A stretch of DNA of 64,000 bases from Bacteroidales bacterium UBA4360 (lineage in GTDB: Bacteria; Bacteroidota; Bacteroidia; Bacteroidales; UBA932): positions 23,566 to 87,565 of the forward strand of contig DGSO01000001.1 of NCBI GenBank assembly GCA_002393945.1. The letters run 5' to 3'. Below are positions 24,959 to 33,020 of the stretch, piece after piece; the first letter of the stretch is position 1, and every line of letters begins with the position of its first letter. The translations under genes and the position numbers were made by a program. The notes beneath the pieces were generated by a model. It made no database searches. It saw only the letters and a list, made by a program, of their open reading frames with translations, and was not told where the DNA came from.

Positions 24959-27900
24959 TTAATATTTCATTTGAATAGAAATCACAAAACGGCGCGGCTT
25001 GGGATACCACGAATTGTCATACCCATTTGTGCCACCCGAGGAGACATCAGGGTCAAAACCATTATAATTAGTCCACTGATACAGGTTTTCACCGGACAGA
25101 CTAACCTCCAGTTCGCGGGCAAAACGGCTCTTGAAATTGAACCTGTAACTGAGGCTCAAGGTTTTAAGACGAATGTACGAAGAGTCATGAATCAGGAACG
25201 AGCTGGGCAGGGCGCTGCTATCGAAGATACCTGCACGTGGAAGGTTGGAATCCGGATTTGCAATGGGGTGCCAGGCATTGACCATGTAGGCGTACTGGTT
25301 TGTCCTGCGTGAGCCAGCCATGTAGAATTCCGAGTAATTCAACACCTTTCCACCGAAAGAATAGGTGAAATACACTCCAAGAGAGAGCCGCTTGAAGCGG
25401 AATGAGTTCTGCAAACCTCCGAAGACGATGGGGTCGGGAGAACCAAGGTAAACAATGTCCCTGGAGTCGAGGGTGCCGTCGTGGTTCTGGTCTATATAGA
25501 TAGGATAGCCCAGTTTGGTAGAGGCCTGGTCGTTGGCATAGGAATGGGTAATCTTATTACGGTCTATCTCCTCCTGGTTATGCCATACTCCGGCATACTG
25601 GAAGCCCCAGAAAGAATTAATAGGATAGCCTGTCCTGTAGCCAACAGTTGTGTAGGCGACCTGCGTAGGAGCCTGCCTGATGGAGACTTCCGACTCAGGG
25701 CCCAGGTCGTTCACTATGGAAGAGTTGTGCGAAACGGTGAACGAACTGGTCCAGGAAAAATTGCGCTTGATGATGTTACGTGTATTAAGTGTAAACTCTA
25801 CACCCTGGCTGCTTGTGCTGCCCACATTTTCATATTTATCGTCATAACCGGTGTGCTGCGGGGTCTTAACAGTGAGCAGGAGGTCTGTGGTGAGCGACTT
25901 ATATGCTTCCAGGGTAAAGCTGATCCTGTTGTTCAGAATTGCCATGTCCAGGGAAATATTACCGGCCGTAGTGGTTTCCCAGGTCAGGTTGGGGGATGCA
26001 ATACGGGACTGCCAATATTGCTGGGAATAGTGTCCGCCAAAGGGATATCCGCCCGAACCGGATCCAAGTCTTGCCAGGGAACGGTATGCCTTGTTGACAT
26101 CGTTTCCGCTCTGGCCCAGGCTTACCTTAAGGGATAAATCATCCAGCCATTCGGCTTTATCAAACCATGGTTCTTTGTATACGGACCACTTGAAGGCACC
26201 GGAAGGGAAAAAACCCCATTTGTGATTGGCGGCAAAATTGGAGGCACCGTCCACCCGGCCGGTAAGGGTAAGGTAATAACGACTCTTGTAATTGTAATTT
26301 ATACGTGTAAAGAAAGCAACCTTATCCTTTATCTCAGACTCAGTACCGGCGCCGTAACTCTCCTTGTTGGTTACTGCAGCCATGTTGTTCCACTTAACGG
26401 CATCCACAATGTATCCGTCTCCACTAAGAGAGAATCTATGCGTCGTCTGGTGCTTGAAGGTTTGTCCCGCCGTTACATCTATATGATGGCGTCCAAACTC
26501 CTTGGAGTATTCCAGCGTCTGCTCATAATAGAGGCTTTGTTCACCATAATTCTCCCGGGAAGCTGAACCGCCCATAGCCTCGGTCCTGGAAGGGAGTGTG
26601 GACGGATAATACTGGTAACGCTGGCGGTCGAAGAAGTAATAACTGAATTTTGTCTTATACTTCAGAGGAGCGGAGATCCTTACCGATGCATTGACGGAAA
26701 TATTGAGCATGCTTCGGTCCGTGTGATCCGTATTTTCGTTCAGGCGAACAACTGCGTTGGCTATATTTGTTGCCGAATTATCCAGCGGATTGTACGAATC
26801 ATCCGGGGTGATGAGCGGGGAAAGATACTGCGCCGCATAGTAGATTCCTCCGCCGCCGATTTGCGTAAGGAAATTGTCCTGAAGGCGATACTGGTAACGG
26901 AGATATGCACCCAAGGTGAGCCAATTAAAGACTTTGTTGGAAACGTTAAGCGTACCGGTGAAGTTCTGTTTGCCGCTTTTCTTGATGATACCCTGTTCGT
27001 CGCTGTAGGCCAGAGAAGCATAAAATTTCTGCTTGCCGTTGAAACCGTTCATGGACAAGTTGTAATTCTGATACGGCGCCACACGGACCACATCCTGAAT
27101 CCAGTTGGTTCCTTCACCATAGGTAAAAGGTGTTTTCACGGACAGACCGCTGAGCGGAGTGTTCATATTCATGGAAGAGGAAGTGCCGATGTGCTGGAAA
27201 TACTCGTTTCGGTAAATGCCGTACTGCTCCGCATTCATCAGGTCCAGGTTATGGGGCAGGAAAGACACACCGCCGCTCCCGTTAAACGTGAGGGAGAAGT
27301 TCTGGGCCGAATCCGAGCTGTCAGAACTACCCTTTGTAGTGATGATAATGACGCCATTGGCGCCGCGGGCACCGTAAATAGCCGTAGCCGATGCATCCTT
27401 AAGCACTGAAATAGCTTCAATATCGGCCGGGTTGATGTCGTTCAGTGAAGAAACGGCATCCGTCACACCGTCAACCACGATGAGAGGGTCGTTTGAGGCG
27501 GCGGACAAAGAGCGGGAACCACGGATACGGATAACTGAATCGGAGCCGGGCTCACCGTCTGTACTGGTGATTTCCAGACCGGCCACACGCCCCTGCAAGG
27601 CCTGATCTATGGAGAGAACAGGTTCGTTTCTGATTTCACCCATCTTCACGTTGGTGACGGAACCGGTAAGGTCTGCCTTCTTGACGGCACCGTAGCCAAT
27701 GGCAACGGCTTCCTCCAGAACGGATGAAGCATCAGGGAACATGACCACATTCACAGTCCTGGCTGCTTTTTGAGTCACATTGGCAAAGCCAAGGAAGTAA
27801 AACTCAAGGGTGTCATTTCTGTTGCAGCTGATAGTGTATTTACCGGACTGGTCCGTAGTTGCTGACGCCACCGTGCCGCCCTTTGCGTTTTTGGCAACGA

Positions 27901-28021
27901 CAATTACACCGGCCATGGCTTCTCCGGAGTCGTCACGTACTTCACCCTTCACATTGATGTCCTGGGCAAACGCATTGGCTGCGGCCAGGATCAAAGCAAT
28001 TATAACTAAAAACCTTTTCAT
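24959..28021 (-). CDS. SusC/RagA-family TonB-dependent outer-membrane transporter
   Basis: The product is 1020 aa from the ATG at 28021, which overlaps the upstream stop (TGATG). An upstream ATG at 28030 adds three residues. After the signal peptide (LILAAANAFAQ) comes a carboxypeptidase-D-like regulatory domain (NVKGEVRDDSGEAMAGVIVV, residues about 23-100). The TonB-box/plug region follows (VAIGYGAVKKADLTGSV, ALQGRVAGLEITS, SVLKDASATAIYGARGANGV), then the barrel ending RRFVISIQMKY with a terminal aromatic. It imports the substrate across the outer membrane using TonB-ExbBD energy together with the SusD downstream. Confidence 0.93.
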   Translation of the reverse strand: MKRFLVIIALILAAANAFAQDINVKGEVRDDSGEAMAGVIVVAKNAKGGTVASATTDQSGKYTISCNRNDTLEFYFLGFANVTQKAARTVNVVMFPDASSVLEEAVAIGYGAVKKADLTGSVTNVKMGEIRNEPVLSIDQALQGRVAGLEITSTDGEPGSDSVIRIRGSRSLSAASNDPLIVVDGVTDAVSSLNDINPADIEAISVLKDASATAIYGARGANGVIIITTKGSSDSSDSAQNFSLTFNGSGGVSFLPHNLDLMNAEQYGIYRNEYFQHIGTSSSMNMNTPLSGLSVKTPFTYGEGTNWIQDVVRVAPYQNYNLSMNGFNGKQKFYASLAYSDEQGIIKKSGKQNFTGTLNVSNKVFNWLTLGAYLRYQYRLQDNFLTQIGGGGIYYAAQYLSPLITPDDSYNPLDNSATNIANAVVRLNENTDHTDRSMLNISVNASVRISAPLKYKTKFSYYFFDRQRYQYYPSTLPSRTEAMGGSASRENYGEQSLYYEQTLEYSKEFGRHHIDVTAGQTFKHQTTHRFSLSGDGYIVDAVKWNNMAAVTNKESYGAGTESEIKDKVAFFTRINYNYKSRYYLTLTGRVDGASNFAANHKWGFFPSGAFKWSVYKEPWFDKAEWLDDLSLKVSLGQSGNDVNKAYRSLARLGSGSGGYPFGGHYSQQYWQSRIASPNLTWETTTAGNISLDMAILNNRISFTLEAYKSLTTDLLLTVKTPQHTGYDDKYENVGSTSSQGVEFTLNTRNIIKRNFSWTSSFTVSHNSSIVNDLGPESEVSIRQAPTQVAYTTVGYRTGYPINSFWGFQYAGVWHNQEEIDRNKITHSYANDQASTKLGYPIYIDQNHDGTLDSRDIVYLGSPDPIVFGGLQNSFRFKRLSLGVYFTYSFGGKVLNYSEFYMAGSRRTNQYAYMVNAWHPIANPDSNLPRAGIFDSSALPSSFLIHDSSYIRLKTLSLSYRFNFKSRFARELEVSLSGENLYQWTNYNGFDPDVSSGGTNGYDNSWYPKPRRFVISIQMKY

Positions 28022-28902
28022 CATATCCAATCCGCCTCCCCTGCGTCGTCAAAGTCTTCATCCTTAATCAGCAGGCCCATCTCTGCCTCAGTAACCTGGA
28101 AGGCGCCGAAATTGTCTATATGTACATAGACAAGGTCGTCGTTTGCCGTGCTGAAGGTAAACTGTGTCTTTTCGCTCAGACGCGTGCCGTTCCCGACAAT
28201 GAGCAGATACCTCATATTGTCCTTGTCAGGACCAGTACCAAAAGGTACATTGATACGGTATGTAGTGAGCCCGGTATCGTAGAACTTGCCGCCAGAGACG
28301 GTAATGTCCAGAGTGATATTCTTGCTCAGGAATTCATTCGTCGTTTCTGCCCAGGCGTTGAATGAAATATAATCACAATAATCGGTATTCAGGACAGGAT
28401 ACTCTTCAGTTGTATAGCTCTGACGTCCCGTGATGGTAATCATACCGGAGGGCTCATCGGAAAAATCTTCATAAAACTGCCGGGAGTAACCCTGCTTTAC
28501 CGGGAGGAATTTCCCCAAATACTCTTCCGGGCTGGAGAAACTAAGCCGTACGGACCTTCTGTCCAGCGAATAGAGCGGAAGGACAGATTCGGCATCGTAT
28601 GTTACCACAATGTGCCCTGACTCAACCTCCTTGACAGACTTGATCTTGAACCAGTCTGTCCCGGCTTCACCCTGGTCCACAAAGTGCTTCCACTGCACCG
28701 GCACATTGGCCAAGACGTGGATCTTTCCATCCTGAACCCCTTCAAACGGGATCTGGATTGCGTCCACCGCTTTGTCCGGAGAGGTTTCGTACACTGTGAT
28801 GTACTCGCTCCGGACCGGGCGCTGAGGACCGTCTTTCCTGCCACACGAGCAGACGGCGACGGCCAAAGCGGCAGATAAACCAAGAAAAAATGCTTTGTTC
28901 AT
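28021..28902 (-). CDS. lipoprotein of unknown function before SusC
   Basis: A 293-aa lipoprotein (LAVAVCSCGRKDG) that I do not assign to a family. It is beta-rich: residues about 35-130 look like a BACON-type sandwich (PVQWKHFVDQGEAGTDWFKI, RRSVRLSFSS). The C-terminal half (about 165-293) resembles a discoidin-like or jelly-roll fold ending in an acidic DEDFDDAGEADWI. Its stop overlaps the SusC start, and it lies 8 nt after the EEP gene, so it is firmly inside the operon. A surface accessory or substrate-binding role is only inferred. Confidence 0.65.
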   Translation of the reverse strand: MNKAFFLGLSAALAVAVCSCGRKDGPQRPVRSEYITVYETSPDKAVDAIQIPFEGVQDGKIHVLANVPVQWKHFVDQGEAGTDWFKIKSVKEVESGHIVVTYDAESVLPLYSLDRRSVRLSFSSPEEYLGKFLPVKQGYSRQFYEDFSDEPSGMITITGRQSYTTEEYPVLNTDYCDYISFNAWAETTNEFLSKNITLDITVSGGKFYDTGLTTYRINVPFGTGPDKDNMRYLLIVGNGTRLSEKTQFTFSTANDDLVYVHIDNFGAFQVTEAEMGLLIKDEDFDDAGEADWI

Positions 28903-28910
28903 ATATCAGG

Positions 28911-29972
28911 TTATTTCATTTTTGACAGTTTGAAATCCGCTACGATGGGATAGTGGTCAGACGGGATGTAGAAACTGGTAGCTCCTGTAGGATCTTTAAC
29001 CCGCCTTGTATAACTGTCCGGCTCTGCATACACATCCTCGCATGCCTTGAGCATTGGTTTGGATACATAAATATAGTCAATCCTCAGATCGCCACAGGAC
29101 GGGAAGAAATCGTCAGGATAGCACTCTTTCACCAAATCATAGAAAGGGGAATGGAAAATCATATAGTCCTGCGCGGTAAAACCGGGAGAAGCATTATTCC
29201 ATTTATATTTGCCGTTGTCCTTACGGCTATATGAGTTATAGTCCCCCGGCATAATCCACAACTCCTTATCAGGGTTCTTGCTCTTGCGCACAGTGCCGTC
29301 AAGGATACAGGTAAGTTCCCTCACGCGGTACTGTTCGCCTTCATATCGGTCTGCACTGGCCTGCCTCTGCTCCGGAGGTACGCCACGACCATATTTACCG
29401 TTCTTGAGATGCACGGTGACTATGTTCAGGGGCCTTTCCACGCCAGGAACTTTAATCTGGTACCAGCCGCTGTAGTTTACCACCACGGAGTCCGGTTGGC
29501 TGCCTTTTACAATGGCGACACTGTCAATGGGGTAACGAGAAGTTACAAGGCAGGGATAGTTGGTAAGGCCGTAAGGCGTCGAAGTGGAGGGACGCCGTGG
29601 ATTCACCCTGACATACTCATGTCCCCAGCGGGCACAAAGCTCATCCCAGTGTTCCGGAAGGTAGCGATCCTCGTTGGGCATGTGTTCGTTTGTCCCGTCA
29701 TAATAAATCTGAGCGCCCTCACAGAAAACGCAGATATCCGGGTCATAAGATTTTATCCAATCAACAAACTGGTTGTAGTGGTCCGGCTGGCCGGCCCACA
29801 TGCCGTTCTGGATGTTCCAATAAAGTACCCTTAGAGTCTTCTTGCTGTTGTGCTGCGGCTTATCATGACCTGACGCTGGAGACGCGCCCTTCGTGGCGGC
29901 GCAACAAACAACAGGAACAGAAAATACAAGGGCTAAAACAAATTGTTTTAAAAGCTTAATCAAAAATCGCAT
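28911..29972 (-). CDS. exported EEP-family phosphoesterase, first gene of the SusCD operon
   Basis: A 353-aa protein with an N-terminal signal (FVLALVFSVPVVCCAATKG; the Cys pair could be lipidated) and one EEP domain. All key residues are seen: WNIQNG, Glu in CVFCEGA, His in VTVHLKN, Asp/Asn in PGDYNSY, Asp in RIDYIYV and Asp-His in SDHYPIV. It is more distant from the three other EEP proteins here than they are from one another. As the first gene after the promoter it may begin attack on the phosphodiester substrate before import. The substrate could be DNA, a phospholipid head group or a phosphoglycan. Confidence 0.83.
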   Translation of the reverse strand: MRFLIKLLKQFVLALVFSVPVVCCAATKGASPASGHDKPQHNSKKTLRVLYWNIQNGMWAGQPDHYNQFVDWIKSYDPDICVFCEGAQIYYDGTNEHMPNEDRYLPEHWDELCARWGHEYVRVNPRRPSTSTPYGLTNYPCLVTSRYPIDSVAIVKGSQPDSVVVNYSGWYQIKVPGVERPLNIVTVHLKNGKYGRGVPPEQRQASADRYEGEQYRVRELTCILDGTVRKSKNPDKELWIMPGDYNSYSRKDNGKYKWNNASPGFTAQDYMIFHSPFYDLVKECYPDDFFPSCGDLRIDYIYVSKPMLKACEDVYAEPDSYTRRVKDPTGATSFYIPSDHYPIVADFKLSKMK

Positions 29973-29991
29973 AATTGGCTATCGTTTGAGA

Positions 29992-29999
29992 CAAAACTA
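29992..29999 (-). promoter_or_regulatory. -7 element (TAGTTTTG) before the SusCD operon
   Basis: Matches the Bacteroidota -7 consensus TAnnTTTG, 19 nt upstream of the EEP gene start. No clear TTTG stands at -33; that region falls in the loop of the terminator next to it (TTTTC), so a regulator may be needed. Confidence 0.5.
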
Positions 30000-30001
30000 T
30001 T

Positions 30002-30029
30002 AAAAAAAACCGGCGCTGAAAAGCACCGG
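30002..30029 (-). terminator. rho-independent terminator after the regulator gene
   Basis: On the minus strand CCGGTGC and GCGCCGG pair over 7 bp (one G-U) around a TTTTCA loop and are followed by eight T. It lies 112 nt after the regulator stop and directly before the operon promoter, so it insulates the SusCD operon from the regulator transcript. Confidence 0.7.
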
Positions 30030-30141
30030 AAAAAATCGGGAAATAAAGCAGTATTTCGGGAAAGCGTTATTCGCTGATAATCAATCTATTAAATATTTTT
30101 AATAATTTATTTTGGGAAAAGAAAAACATTTCCTTTTATGT

Positions 30142-31722
30142 CTAAAGTTCTGATATAACCTTCTCGAACTCCTCTTCGGTGACAGCAAGCCTGGACTTGA
30201 GACCGGACCTGTGGTTGTACACAGTCTTTACGGAGCACTGCAACATTTCAGCAATTCTTGTACTGTCTTCAATACCTAATTTAATGAGCGCAAGGATACG
30301 GAGTTCCGTGGATAGTATCTCCGTTTTCTTTGGAACAATGCGGGCTTCAGGCTTGAGACAGCCGTTAACGGTCTGCAGAAAATCCGGAAAAATATCGACA
30401 AAGGCCGTATCAAAGTTGTGGAACAGTTCTTTCCTCTCCACAGATGCAATGTCCCCAAGCGGGCTTGTGAGTTCCAGAGCCTGCTCTATCTGGCCTTTCT
30501 TGAGGCGGGTATGGACTCTCATGCGGAAAACGTCAAGGCGCTTGATGTATGAAGAATAAAGCTGGAAAACAACGCCTATATAGTTCTTGGTTATATTGTA
30601 CGACTGCTCCAGGTTGTCTTTGAGCCTGGTAATCTTTATTCGCGACCTGTTTATGCTCACAAGTGCAAAAACAAGCGCAAACAGCAGAAGGGAGATCAGA
30701 ACAAGAGTACTCTGAAGCTCACGGTTCCTCTTACGGATAAGCTGAGCGTTGCGGTCGTTGATTTTAATTGTCAGACCAGCCCCGTCTATAAGCCTCCTTC
30801 TTGACCCAAGCCTCTGAAGCGATGAGAAATAGTAATCGGATACCTTCTTGGCGGCATTGACTTCATTGATGCCAATAAGCAACGCTTCCACCCTCAGGAG
30901 TGACGCTATGTCCTGCTTGCTGTTCGACACCTCAATGATGGCGGACTCCAGAAGGTCGTCCACGGCCTCTCCCGTCAGGTTGCGCTCATAATAGTACGCT
31001 ATCATAAAACGGTCATAGAGGCAGGTGGCATAAGCAGCGGAATTCCGGTCTTTGATAGAGGAGAGGCGGATATCGTTATACCGTCTTGCTTCAGCGAAAT
31101 TCCCCAACCTGGCAGCTTTCCTTTCAATATTGTGAAGATACAGTATGCTCATGGTATCCGCAACGGACAGCAGAGAATCCCTGTAGACGTTATAACTCTC
31201 ACGGTATTTCTTTTCAAAAGAGTCAGGCTCGTTGAAATCAGAGTACAGATTATGGTAGAGCACTGCCCAGGCATTATAGTAATCCGCAAGGAGCTTGCCG
31301 CTTACCGCCTTTCTGGGCACAGAAGAAATGATTTCGCGAGCCTCGGAATAGAACCCCGCCTCTTCCATCAGCATTGCCAGCATGATGTCGGCCCTCATTT
31401 TCAATGAGTCCAGACCGGCCTCTCCGGCAATACGCGAAGCCCTCTGCAAATATATCAAAGAGGAATCCACCACATAGTCGGAGTACTCTTTGGCTATATT
31501 GCAATTCAGAAGGACCCTATCCCTGTCTGTCTTTCCCGGCAGTCCGGCCTTCAAGGAATTTATTACCCTTTCTTTCCGGGCGGCGTACACATCTGTACTG
31601 TCCAGTTTGCTCAGTAGTTCCTTCACAAGCCCCCTGGTCCTGTCTGTATGCGGCATCTTGTATTCCCTGTGACCACAGGAAACAAGAAACGCGAGAAGAA
31701 GTATCAGATAGTGTATTCTCAT
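30142..31722 (-). CDS. DUF6377-like membrane regulator: periplasmic TPR sensor with C-terminal HTH
   Basis: A 526-aa protein with an N-terminal lipoprotein-like signal (LLAFLVSCGHRE). It has a long helical TPR-like region (about 25-330), one transmembrane segment (STLVLISLLLFALVFALVSI, about 337-357), a coiled linker and a cytoplasmic part. The C-terminus (about 465-520) is LuxR-like: ELRILALIKLG, then IAEMLQCSVKTVYNHRSGLK. This layout matches Bacteroidota transmembrane regulators adjacent to utilisation loci, in the manner of SusR. The likely job is sensing a periplasmic breakdown product and activating the downstream operon. Its ATG shares one base with the stop of the phosphoesterase gene upstream (TAATG), so the two are co-translated. 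Confidence 0.75.
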   Translation of the reverse strand: MRIHYLILLLAFLVSCGHREYKMPHTDRTRGLVKELLSKLDSTDVYAARKERVINSLKAGLPGKTDRDRVLLNCNIAKEYSDYVVDSSLIYLQRASRIAGEAGLDSLKMRADIMLAMLMEEAGFYSEAREIISSVPRKAVSGKLLADYYNAWAVLYHNLYSDFNEPDSFEKKYRESYNVYRDSLLSVADTMSILYLHNIERKAARLGNFAEARRYNDIRLSSIKDRNSAAYATCLYDRFMIAYYYERNLTGEAVDDLLESAIIEVSNSKQDIASLLRVEALLIGINEVNAAKKVSDYYFSSLQRLGSRRRLIDGAGLTIKINDRNAQLIRKRNRELQSTLVLISLLLFALVFALVSINRSRIKITRLKDNLEQSYNITKNYIGVVFQLYSSYIKRLDVFRMRVHTRLKKGQIEQALELTSPLGDIASVERKELFHNFDTAFVDIFPDFLQTVNGCLKPEARIVPKKTEILSTELRILALIKLGIEDSTRIAEMLQCSVKTVYNHRSGLKSRLAVTEEEFEKVISEL

Positions 31723-32783
31723 TATCGTATAATGAAGCGTTCTGTACGGCGGCGGGAGTCGCCTGCATAGAAGTCAATATAGACCCTGGAGCCCTTGACA
31801 ATGAGTTTGTAAGAGCCTACAGCATCGGACCACAGGTAGCGCTTTATGCCGGGACGATATTCGTCGAAGATGGGGGCGTAGTGAGGATAGCCGTCGGCCC
31901 CGGAATGCTTTACGGTGTAGTTTGCCAGGGAATCGGCCTCCCAGACGCTGCTCATGGTCATCTGGGTGATGCGGCCGCCGTCACCTTCCCAGTCAAGCAG
32001 TTCCGTATCATGCGTGTGGCCGCAAAGGACTATGGCATTGAGGGATGCCAGAAGAGCCCTCATCTCGCGGCGCTCCTGCGCACGGGAATCGTCCCGCTTG
32101 CCAAGGAAGAACCAGTGGTAGATGTCGGGGTCGTCAAACGGGAATACAGGGGTGTGGATGAGCACGAATACGTGCCTTGAACCGCGCGCCTCCTCCAGCA
32201 GGGACTTGATTCCTTCCAGATTGGTAGAAGCGTAATTGATGGCCACAAACGCGTCTGGGCCCTGACGGAAAAGGTAACTGGTGTGCGTTATCTTTTGGCC
32301 AAGTTCCTGTGACACACGGGGCATCATATATGCCTTGTATGCCCTTCTGCAGTGGGCATCGTCAACGCCTCTGCGGTCATGGTTGCCGTTGATTGAAACA
32401 AAAGGCAGACCGGGGGCTACACGCGCCTTGAGAAAGTTGACAGCATCGTCGAGGAAACGCACGTGGGTGGTGGAATCGGCCGTATCCCCCTGGATGAGGT
32501 CTCCAACCTGAAGCACATAGCGGGTGTCCTTGCCAACCAGGCCGGCCGCACGGTCCACAAGCCGCAGGCACCGGTCCGCCCACATTTCCCCGTTTCGGAC
32601 AAATTCCTTGCGGTGAGCCGCCTCCCTGAAGGGTTTGGGATCACTGTAACCGGCATGATAGAACTCCGGATCTGCCGCATCGTAGTGCGTGTCTCCAAGG
32701 ATAACAACGGAATACTTCTCCCGGCTGCTGCACCCGGAAAAAAGTAGTCCTGCAAGCAGTGACAAGAATAAAAGCCGTCTCAT
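31722..32783 (-). CDS. calcineurin-like metallophosphoesterase lipoprotein
   Basis: A 353-aa lipoprotein (LLAGLLFSGCSSREK) with the full metallophosphoesterase motif series: GDTHYD, GDLIQGD, INGNHDRRG, LIHTPVF and CGHTHDTEL. These motifs bind the dinuclear metal centre that hydrolyses phosphomonoesters or phosphodiesters. It is transcribed ahead of the DUF6377-like regulator and coupled to it. Together with the EEP and alkaline-phosphatase-type enzymes it extends the phosphoester theme of the region. It might remove phosphate from products released by the EEP enzymes; that is inference. Confidence 0.82.
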   Translation of the reverse strand: MRRLLFLSLLAGLLFSGCSSREKYSVVILGDTHYDAADPEFYHAGYSDPKPFREAAHRKEFVRNGEMWADRCLRLVDRAAGLVGKDTRYVLQVGDLIQGDTADSTTHVRFLDDAVNFLKARVAPGLPFVSINGNHDRRGVDDAHCRRAYKAYMMPRVSQELGQKITHTSYLFRQGPDAFVAINYASTNLEGIKSLLEEARGSRHVFVLIHTPVFPFDDPDIYHWFFLGKRDDSRAQERREMRALLASLNAIVLCGHTHDTELLDWEGDGGRITQMTMSSVWEADSLANYTVKHSGADGYPHYAPIFDEYRPGIKRYLWSDAVGSYKLIVKGSRVYIDFYAGDSRRRTERFIIR

Positions 32784-32835
32784 TCAAACTCAAATCTGGT
32801 GAATTCTAATTAGAAGTGCAACACACATTAAAAGT

Positions 32836-32866
32836 CAAAAATAAATTATTGTTTGCAATATTCCAA
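32836..32866 (-). promoter_or_regulatory. promoter for the phosphoesterase-regulator operon
   Basis: Minus strand: TTG at -33, 20 nt spacer, TATTTTTG at -7, which is the Bacteroidota pattern. The transcript would start near 32829, leaving a leader of about 46 nt before the ATG at 32783. Confidence 0.55.
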
Positions 32867-32918
32867 GCCCTATTACTACAATTATTACAATTTTCTTTTC
32901 CTTTTGAGAAAGATTTTG

Positions 32919-32926
32919 TAGATTTG
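32919..32926 (+). promoter_or_regulatory. -7 element (TAGATTTG) before tRNA-Gly
   Basis: TAnnTTTG match ending 10 nt before the tRNA, so transcription would start just ahead of it. The -33 region (TTTTC) is only a partial match. Confidence 0.55.
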
Positions 32927-32936
32927 CAGTGGCATT

Positions 32937-33012
32937 GCGAGATTAGCTCAGTTGGTAGAGCGTTGGCTTCCCAAGCCGAAGGTCGCGAGTTCGAGACTCG
33001 TATCTCGCTCCA
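32937..33012 (+). tRNA. tRNA-Gly (anticodon CCC), CCA encoded
   Basis: A full cloverleaf can be drawn. Acceptor arms GCGAGAT and ATCTCGC pair over 7 bp, the D arm is GCTC/GAGC, the anticodon stem is TTGGC/GCCGA with loop TTCCCAA, and the T arm is GCGAG/CTCGT around TTCGAGA. The discriminator T is followed by an encoded CCA. Loop positions 34-36 give CCC, reading GGG glycine codons. It ends 8 nt before the glutamine synthetase start. Confidence 0.95.
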
Positions 33013-33020
33013 CTAAAACT

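Noticed and set aside
32784..32935. Possible RNA gene or riboswitch in the AT-rich region before tRNA-Gly
   Set aside because: Only promoter-like elements for the flanking transcripts are visible; no stable conserved structure could be drawn.
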